Shown here piece after piece: positions 53,939-62,700 of a stretch of 64,000 nt of DNA (the first letter of the stretch is position 1; each line of letters starts with the position of its first letter). Under the pieces are notes generated by a model that worked only from the letters and a program-made list of their open reading frames with translations, searched no databases and had not been told where the DNA came from. Origin of the DNA: G963667145 sp963676515 [NCBI: Candidatus Cloacimonadota bacterium] (GTDB lineage: Bacteria > Cloacimonadota > Cloacimonadia > G963667145). The position numbers and the translations under genes were made by a program. Location: contig OY781061.1 in assembly GCA_963676515.1 (NCBI GenBank), positions 1,178,001 to 1,242,000 of the forward strand, given 5' to 3'.

Positions 53939-56152
53939 ATGAAGATTTTTGTTATTGCTTTGGCAATGTTGTTCTGTGGAAATTTGTATTCTGAGCAGTC
54001 TCTAAAAGTACTAGATAAAGCTAAAGAGATGAGAGACGAGAATAAGATTTATCAGGAAGAGCAGAAGCTAGAAAAGGAGTTTGAACAGTTACAAGAAAAG
54101 GCTGAAAATGTTCAGATTAGAAAAGATAGACAGTTTGAATTGGACTCTGCAGGTGCAAAAAATTTGTCGTCTTTTTATATTTCAGAAATAATCTTGTTGG
54201 GCGATTTTTTAGGCTCTTTGGAGGTCGAAAATATTCTAAATGAAAGCAAAGGGACGATGGTTAACATCGTGGATGTGCAAAACATTATCAAAAAGTTAAC
54301 CAATTATTATATAAAAATGGGTTATTTTACTACCAGAGTTCAGTTGAAAGTTGGGCAAGATATGAGTAAAGGGAAACTTTTTTTATCTGTTTTTTCAGGC
54401 AAGATTAAGGAGTTTAATTATAGAGATTCTAATTGGTGGTGTCGTTCACAAATCTTTATGGTATTTCCATTTATGAAGGGAGACAGACCAAATATTAACA
54501 GAATTGATGCTGGACTGGAGGTTCTAAATAGATTATCTTCAAACCAATTTGTGATGAAAGTGGTTCCAGGAGATAGTTTTGGTTGGTCAAATGTTTTGCT
54601 TGATAACAAAAAAGGTGATTTCTTGCGTCTGAATTATTCTGTGGATGATAAAGGTAGTGAGAATACAGGAAAATATACGCATTCTTTTTTTTTAGAGATG
54701 GATAATTTGTTATTTTTGAGCGATAACTGGAATTATTCTTATAGTGAAAATCTGGGGTATAAGGGTTTCAAAAATAAAAAAAGTCATTCTGTAAATGGTT
54801 CAATACCGTTTGGAACTTTTATGTTTCAAGGAGGTTATAGTTTTTCCCGATATTTGATGACGATAGAAGGAGAAAGTTTAGATTATCAGACTTCTGGTAA
54901 TTCCCAAACTCAGAATTACGGGTTGAATAAGGAGTTGTTTCGCTCTAAATTTCGGAAGTTGATTCTGGGAGCAAATTTGACAGTTAGCGACGAAGGAAAT
55001 TATTTGGAAGATACAAAATTGTTTACGAGTTCTTTTCGTTCTGCGGGTATGCATTCTACGATTACTTATAGTGATTTGTTTTTTGGGAGTCCTATTAGTT
55101 CCACATTTTCTTATCATCGTGGTTTAGACTGGTTTGGTGCAAAAGAGGATACTTCAGGATTGTCAAAAGAAGATCCTAAAGCGGAGTTTGAAAAGTATAA
55201 GTTTAGTTTTTTTTGGAGTAAAAGACTGAAATTTGGAATAAATGCGAGTATTTTTGCAAGTGGACAGTATACTGATATGGAACTTTATGCAGGAGAGATA
55301 TTTTCAGGTGGAGGTGTTTCTGATGTCAAAGGTTTCAGTTTGAGAAGTTCTATTTCGCATAGGTATAAAAATTTTTTATACAAATCAAGATGGTTACCTA
55401 TCATCTCACCAACTTTTTCCTTTGAATATGGTCATGTGCAATCAAGAACAAATAGTGTAAAAGAAGATGGAGGAAGTTTGACTATGTCTATGGGACTTAT
55501 CTGGGAGATGATAACATTTCGCACGGACTACCAAAAACCTTTGTTTTTACCAGGCAAAGGAGGTTTGGCAGATCATTGTACATTTAGTTTAAACTTTGCT
55601 TTTAACGATTTTTATCATTTAGGTCAGGGTCTTTTGTCTAAAGAAAAAAAACCGCGACAACACACTAAGAGGATCAAAGGAGAGGAAGCTGTATTGGATG
55701 CGTTGGAATTGGATTTAGGCTTGGATAAATTGGATCTTTATTCGGGAAATATGGGGAAATACTTGTTAGTTGCAAACCAAGAATCGCTAGTGCTTTATGC
55801 TAAATGGCTTGATGTGAGTTTAGACAGGCTGAAGCAAATAAATGCAGGTGTTTCAGAGGAAGATGTGATATATTGTTCGCAAAAAATTTATCTTCCTCAA
55901 AAGGCAAATTTTGAAAAGTTTTTAGAGTACAGAATTGAGTATTTATCTGAATTAGAAAAAAAGTTCTGGAAGAGTAGGAAATTGGTTAGACTGGCATCTT
56001 ATACGATTAAGGATAAAGCTCAGCTTTGGAATTTAGCCAGAGAAGATTTTGATTTGCCTTTTTGGCTTTTGCAACGCTATAATAGGGGAATAAATCTTAA
56101 AGATGTGAAGTCAGGTCAGAAATTAGTCGTGCCAATAGTAGAAATAAAATAG
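53939..56152 (+). CDS. Two-partner secretion transporter TpsB with C-terminal LysM-like domains
   Basis: A 737-residue protein: signal peptide (1 to about 20), charged coiled segment (about 25-65), POTRA domains (about 75-210), barrel (about 215-560, its last strand ending N-F-A-F-N-D-F), and an extension of about 175 residues. The extension has two LysM-like units. The first (about 607-653) runs K-Y-L-L-V...L-D-R-L-K-Q-I-N-A-G to Q-K-I-Y-L-P, and the second (about 688-732) Y-T-I-K-D-K-A-Q-L-W-N-L-A to G-Q-K-L-V-V-P. TpsB proteins move a TpsA partner through the outer membrane. Both termini of the barrel face the periplasm, so the LysM units could bind peptidoglycan. Its presumed substrate starts at 56739. 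Low GC relative to the genes before it hints at separate origin. Confidence 0.87.
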   Translation: MKIFVIALAMLFCGNLYSEQSLKVLDKAKEMRDENKIYQEEQKLEKEFEQLQEKAENVQIRKDRQFELDSAGAKNLSSFYISEIILLGDFLGSLEVENILNESKGTMVNIVDVQNIIKKLTNYYIKMGYFTTRVQLKVGQDMSKGKLFLSVFSGKIKEFNYRDSNWWCRSQIFMVFPFMKGDRPNINRIDAGLEVLNRLSSNQFVMKVVPGDSFGWSNVLLDNKKGDFLRLNYSVDDKGSENTGKYTHSFFLEMDNLLFLSDNWNYSYSENLGYKGFKNKKSHSVNGSIPFGTFMFQGGYSFSRYLMTIEGESLDYQTSGNSQTQNYGLNKELFRSKFRKLILGANLTVSDEGNYLEDTKLFTSSFRSAGMHSTITYSDLFFGSPISSTFSYHRGLDWFGAKEDTSGLSKEDPKAEFEKYKFSFFWSKRLKFGINASIFASGQYTDMELYAGEIFSGGGVSDVKGFSLRSSISHRYKNFLYKSRWLPIISPTFSFEYGHVQSRTNSVKEDGGSLTMSMGLIWEMITFRTDYQKPLFLPGKGGLADHCTFSLNFAFNDFYHLGQGLLSKEKKPRQHTKRIKGEEAVLDALELDLGLDKLDLYSGNMGKYLLVANQESLVLYAKWLDVSLDRLKQINAGVSEEDVIYCSQKIYLPQKANFEKFLEYRIEYLSELEKKFWKSRKLVRLASYTIKDKAQLWNLAREDFDLPFWLLQRYNRGINLKDVKSGQKLVVPIVEIK

Positions 56153-56170
56153 GAATTATGAATCAAATTG

Positions 56171-56200
56171 AAGGGCATTGAATTTATCAACGCCCTTTTT
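56171..56200 (+). terminator. Terminator after tpsB
   Basis: Stem aagggc (56171-56176) and gccctt (56192-56197), followed by T, just after the tpsB stop. It separates tpsB from the opposite-strand small gene. Confidence 0.75.
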
Positions 56201-56213
56201 AAATTGCCTTATT

Positions 56214-56573
56214 TCACTTCGCTGCAGAGATTATTTTTTTTATGATTCCTTGGTAAAATTCTGCATCTCCGCCTGAGATGACGGCGTCTTGTGTAAAAGA
56301 GACAAATCCTTGGGCTACTTCCATTGGCATCTGTAGATTTACGACATCTTTGGCTTTCTTTTTTTTATTACTTTCAACGGTACTTATAAAAAAGTCCTTG
56401 GTTTTTAGATAAGTTTCTACTTCTGCTCCTCTGATGTTGACTGTGTTTAAAAGTCTGGCTGCAAAAACGCATTCGCCAAGATTTAGTTTTATGCTAATGC
56501 TAGATTTTTCGCCTGCGGCAAAGGCGAAGCTTAATAAAAGAAAGCTTAGTACTGTTAAGATTGTTTTTTTCAC
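56214..56573 (-). CDS. Small secreted protein of unknown function
   Basis: A 119-residue protein with a good signal peptide (K-K-T-I-L-T-V-L-S-F-L-L-L-S-F-A-F-A-A-G). The start is GTG with GGAGG 8 bp upstream; an ATG in between is out of frame. The mature 100 residues are mixed alpha/beta with a basic patch (N-K-K-K-K-A-K) and end in a helix. It lies between tpsB and tpsA on the other strand. Family not recognised. Confidence 0.7.
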   Translation of the reverse strand: MKKTILTVLSFLLLSFAFAAGEKSSISIKLNLGECVFAARLLNTVNIRGAEVETYLKTKDFFISTVESNKKKKAKDVVNLQMPMEVAQGFVSFTQDAVISGGDAEFYQGIIKKIISAAK

Positions 56574-56738
56574 AATTCATTCCTCCGTTTTTCTCTTTAC
56601 TCAAAAATTTTGGCTGATTTGAGTCAACCCTTTTTCTATATTTTGCAGAAGGAAGGCAAATTATATTTTCTATTTGACATTTTGCCTGTCTAGTTTGGAC
56701 AATGTCCTTGTAGGTTTTATAATGGATGGAGGAGAGTT

Positions 56739-59700
56739 ATGAAGCGAAAAAAAATAGTTCTGTATTCCCAGCGAAGAGATTTAAAATCCAAATTTATTTT
56801 GCTTTTTGTTAGTTTTCAAATAATTTTTTCGCCAATTTTGGCAGATGCAAATATCATCGTTGATCAGACGAAAAACCAAAAAACCAGTGTAGATCAGACT
56901 CAGAGCGGAGTGGATCAGGTGAATATTTCTTCGCCCTCGGCGGCGGGTGTCTCGCACAACAGTTTCGATAAATTTAATGTCAGCAGCAAGGGTGTGGTGA
57001 TTAACAATAGTGCTGCAGATGGTGTAAGTGTCATTGGCGGAGCTGTTTACAAGAATCCCAATTTCCAGACGGACAAAAGGGAAGCTTCTATTATTTTGAA
57101 TGAGGTTACAGGTACAAGTCGTTCAGATTTGCTCGGGTGGACGGAAATTTTTGGTAAATCTGCGGAGTATGTGCTGGCGAATCCTAACGGGATTTATGTG
57201 AATGGAGCTGGTTTTATCAATACACCAAAAGTGACTTTGACTACTGGAGTACCTGAGGTGCGAGGCGGTGAACTTTTGGGAATTGGGGTGAAGCAAGGAA
57301 CCATCATGGTGGGAGAGCAAGGTGTTGACATCACGGGGCTTAGCTATTTTGGGATATTGGCTAGAGCTGCTCAAATTGGGGGTCAGATTGCAGATAATTT
57401 GGGTAAGACTCAGATAGATTTTGTGTTGGGACAAAACGATATTGATTATGAGAGCAAAGAGATCGAAAGTAGCTCTCAAGGAGCAGGGAAGCCAGAAGTG
57501 GCGTTGGATGCTTCTGCCTTGGGGAGCATTTTTGCGGGTAGTATCAAGATAATCAGCACTGAAAATGGTGTGGGTGTCAACAGCAAAGGGTTACTGTGGG
57601 CTGGTGTGGGAGATGTAGAGATAACTTCAAGTGGGAAAGTGGTTTGCAAAGATATTTATGCAAAAAACCGTGTGAAGCTGGAATCTGAAAAGGCGATGGA
57701 GCAGACCGAAAGCGGACTAATTACTGCGGAAAGCGGGGATATTGATTTGCACTCAGATGAGTCGATGATGGTAAGAGCAATCCAAGCAGGTGGGGAGATT
57801 GATGCTTTCAGTGGGAAAGAGATGACGATAGCTGGGGATGTTGTGGCTCTGGGGGATGTGAGTCTGGAGAGTAGCGAAGGTGCGGTAGTGGTGCAGGCAG
57901 ATGATGCTCACGCTTGGAAAGTGTTTTCTGATAAAGATTTAACCGTCAAAGGAAAAGATTTTTTCAATGAAAACGGAATATTGCGTTCGGGTCAAGAGTT
58001 GGTGATAGAGGTCTTAAATAAAGTGAGAAATACTGGAGAAATTTTGGCTGGAGAGAGCTTGTCGTTGCAGGGCAAAGAGATAGAGAATTCCAATCTAATT
58101 TCTTCCGATGGAGATTTTTTTCTAAATAGTGAAAATTTTGCAAATGAAGGCTTTGTATATGCTGGTGAAAATCTAAGATTGGGACTAACTGAAAACCTGC
58201 AAAATGCAGGAGCAATCTACAGTTTGGGGTTGATGAAAATAGAGGCTGAGAGTGTGGAAAACTTTGTTGAAAGTGAAATGGTTTCGAAAGGTGATTTGAA
58301 TTTATTGGCTCAGAATTTAGAACAAAGTGGCTTGTTAAAGTCAGAATTAAATGTAGATATTGATGTGAGCGATTTTGAGAATAAAGGGACGATAAGTGGT
58401 AATTGCATTGATTTGACGGGGGAAAATTTGCAAAATAAGGGGAGCATTTTGAGCAGTGGTTCTCTTTTATCAATCGTTTCCAGTGGTGAGATTAATAATT
58501 ACGACACAATAGTTGCTGAGGGGAGTTTGCAGATTAGCTCAAAAAATGGTTTTTTTAACGAGCAAAATTCTGTCCTATCTGGTGAGGATATCACATTGCA
58601 AAGCGAAGAGATTGCTAATGATGGTTTAATCTCTGCCGGAGGAGATTTTTTCGCTAAGGGTGAAAATTTCATCAATAGCGATTTGGTGGTTGCTGGAGAA
58701 AATCTGGACTTAAAAATTGGGCAAATTCTAGAAAATGCGGGGACGATTTATAGCCTTGAGCTGTTGAAGATAGAAACTGGGAGTGTGGAAAATCTTCTGG
58801 GAGCAGAGGTGGAATCTGAAGGCGATTTGGAGCTTTTGGCAGAAAGCTTGCAGCAAAAGGGTTTACTGAAGTCGGCAGGGGATATGAAGCTGGATTTGGC
58901 GGAGAGCGAATTTGAAAATCAAGGGACGATAAGTGGAAAATCGCTGGAGTTGACGGTTGGAGATGTGCTTAATCGTGGAAGTATTTTGACGAGTGGTGAA
59001 CTTTTGTCTATCGTTTCCAGCGGGAGTTTCGTGAATTACGATACAATAGTCGCTGGGGGAAGTTTGCAGATTCATTCAGAAAATGGTTTGTTAAACGCTG
59101 AAAACTCAGTTGTGGCAGCGGATGGCGATGCTTTACTGTGCGATGAGACGAGCATTGAGAATCAACAAAATTCCCAGATTTTTGCTGAAGGCAGTTTGGA
59201 CTTAAAATCGACAGAAAAGATAACAAACGATGGTGGCAACATCTTTTCTGGCGGTGATTTGTCTATCGGAGCTCTTACTGAAAGCGGTTTGCAAATGGTG
59301 GAGAATTTAAGTGGAACAATCTTGTCCGAGGGTGATTTTGTTTTGCAAACTGATGAGCTGATAAACGAAGGGGAGATGACCTCATTCGCCGAGATGAGTT
59401 TGCAGATTGAGGAGCGAGATTTTACGAATGCTGGCGATATTTTTGCTCAAGGGCTGTTGAATCTTGACTTGGGGCAGACAAACAGTTTGCAAAACGGTGG
59501 ATTGCTCGCAGGTGGTGGCATGCAGATTAACGCCAAAGAGATAGATAATGCGAGCAAAATAGTCGCAGGATCTGGAGGCGGAGAGTTCAGCATCGTTAGC
59601 GATTTTGTTAATAACGGGCAACTTTTTTCGCAAGGTAATTTAGATTTGAGGGTTGGTGCAGATTTTGCAAACAACGCAAACGCTACGCTTTTTGCCGAGG

Positions 59701-62700
59701 GTGATTTGAGCATTATCACAGGTGGAGACTTGAGCAATCGTGCTATTCAGGGAATTTATGCTGGGCAAAACATGAGTCTGAAAGTGGACGGTGAACTGAG
59801 CAACGATGCATCCGAATTTACGGCTGTGGGCGATCTGGACTTGGAGACTGGTTACCTAACATCCAGCGGGAATTTTTATGCAAAAGACAGCCTACGGATG
59901 CTGATAAGAAGCGGGAATTTTGAGAATAAGGGCGAGTTGGTGGGTGAGAATTTGGCATCTGTGGAGCTTGCTAGTGGCAAAAATTTCATCAATAGAGGTT
60001 TGGTCAGTGGGGATAGCGTAAATGTGTCCGCCTACAACATAACCAATTATAGTAATATTTTAATCGGAAACAAAGGCGGGAAGCTAAAAGCTGGTTGCGA
60101 TATTTTAAATCACAAAACTATCTCTTCACAGGGCGGTTTGCTGTTGGATGCAAAATTTGATTTAGCTAATTATACTGGTAGTAGTTTACTTTCAGGTGGG
60201 AAAATGGAAATAGTTACTGGAAGCGATGTTTACAATTATACCAATAGCACTATTTACAGCGGAGGAGATTTGACGGCAGAAGTGGCGAATTTGCTCTATA
60301 ATTATAAGGGTTCCATTTTGTCGAAAGGGAAAATGAGCTTAATGGGAATAAATCGTGATAGTATAAATTATCTTTATAATTTTGCTGGCGATATACAATC
60401 TGAGGGTAATTTGGTAATTAAATCTGACAAAATTGATAATATTAGTGAATTTATTAGTAGTAATATTATTATTATAGAAAATAGAGTGAATAGTCAATTA
60501 AGCTATGATTGTTATGATGATCATAGACCTGAATACCATTACAGAAAGATTATTCTAGAATATGATAATTCTGTAAGTAGTAGCTCAAAAATTTATGTTA
60601 ACTCTTCAAATATTCAGGCTTTAGGAAATGTTTCTATAGAAGCAAAAACAATATTTAACAATAGAAGTAAGATTTTATCCAATAACAATATTATACTAAA
60701 AGGGAATCTTAGTAATGAGTCTAATTCTAATTATACTTTGACTAACGGGAAGAAAACTGTTACCATTATCGAAGGACAAAAAGCTTGGAAAAATTGGCGT
60801 GGGCAAACAAAAACAGGAAGTAAATATGAAGAAAGTAGAAGCTATGTATGGGAATCCCAAAATTATAATATTGATATAAAAAATTTTGACGGCAGTAGCG
60901 GAGAGGCTTTAATAAAAGCCAAAAATGGAGTAAATGTAACAGGTCAAAATGTAGTAAACGGCAATCCTTCTGTGGGTGCAGTTTCCACTTGTTCTATTTC
61001 CTCTTCGACATCTGTAAATACCGACGCTTTTTCTTCTGCTACCATTGCAGTTTCTTTTTTGGACAATATCTTTGTCGAAAAACATCAAAATCTTCCTTTG
61101 ATGGATATTTCTCAGCTTGTTACTGAGAAGAATAGTGCAAACAGCCAAGGAAAAGACAAGCACAAAAAGGTGGTGGTAAATCCCGTTGGGGAAAAAATTA
61201 TCGCCGATGCCGAGGGAAAACCTCTGAACAGTCCGATTACTTCTGTGGAAATTGATGCAGATTTTGGCTCGAAGCTTTACAAAAAAAGTAAGGGTGAAAA
61301 TCCGAAATATGTGGTGGAGACTCGGGACGCTTTTGTGATGCTGGAAAGTTTATACGGTAGTGAGTATTTGCTGGATCGGATCGATTACCATCCCGAGCAG
61401 GAGTTGACTTTTACGGGCGATCCATTTTACGAGATGCGTGAGGTGAATAAGGCGATCGAGCGGGAGTATCGCCAGCGATACATCTTGGAAGGTTGTGCGA
61501 GCGAGCAGGAGCAATACGAGAAGCTCTTGGAGAACGGTGCGAAGGCTTACCGCGACTACAATTTGGCTGTGGGGATAGAGCTGAGTGCCGAGCAGATAAA
61601 TAGCTTGCAGGAGCCGATAGTGTGGTTGGTGGAGGCGGAGGTGGATGGAAAGAAAGTGCTGACGCCGAAGTTGTATTTCCCTGAGTCTCTGCAGGTTAAG
61701 CTGGGTGTGGGCTCAGATGGCAAGATAACCAGCATGAAGGAAGAGAGCAGCAATCTTACCGAAAATCTGGATAAAGAGTTGGCGATGATGCAGGCAGAGA
61801 TAGCCTCTGCCGAGAGTGGGCGATCTGCTTATCTGGAAGCGATGTCGTTGCAAGCGGAGGAGCTTGCTCAGCAAAAGAGCTTGCTGCAAGAGTCTGGCGA
61901 TAAGTTGATAGCTGAGATGGGCACTGACGACCTGCAAGGCTCTGTGATAAAGGGGCAGACCGTGTCTATCAGCGGTGGAGCGGTGAGCAACAGTTGTAGC
62001 ATTATCGGCGAGAAATCGCTGAGAATGGATGTGGAGTCTATCGTCAACGACGGCGGGGATTTGCTGGGAGAGCAGGTGAGTTTGCAAACGGAAGCAGATT
62101 TGATTAACAAGTCTGGTGGCAATATTTTTGCTGATTCGGCTCTTGTCCTGCGAGTGGGCGGAAATCTGAGCAATCTAACTGATAAGAATACAGTTAATTA
62201 CGGAGATGAATATATCCACGAGGAGTTGGGCGAGAGGTCGTCTATCGGCAGTGGTGGTAGTTTGGATATGATGGTGAAGGGCGATTTTACCAATCGGGCT
62301 GGAGACCTAGCTGTGGCTGGCGATGCGAGGATTTTGGTGGATGGGAAAACGACTTTCGAGACGGTGAAGTTGCGAGATAAGGAGAGTCACCAAGAGGGCG
62401 ACAAATCGGTAAGCACCGACTCAACTAAAAGTGTCGGAGCTACTATGGCTATTGGGGGTAATCTGTTTTGGCGGAACACCGACAGTATCAATATTACTGC
62501 TGGGAAAATAGATGTGGGCGGTTATGGCGATGTCGATTCTAAAGCTAGCATCAATATTATGAACGATTACAACACGGGCTATCGCCAGGAGGTCAGCGAG
62601 GATGATGGTTGGATTAGTAGTAAAAAAACTACCGAGGTTTGGGAATCGCAAACGGTGGTAGGCTCAGAGGTTAATTTTGGTACGAAATTTGAGGAGAGTG

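Noticed and set aside
56695-56723. Canonical sigma-70 promoter TTGGAC-N17-TATAAT before tpsA
   Set aside because: The transcript would start within or after the ribosome site, only about nine bases before the ATG, so it is likely a coincidence.
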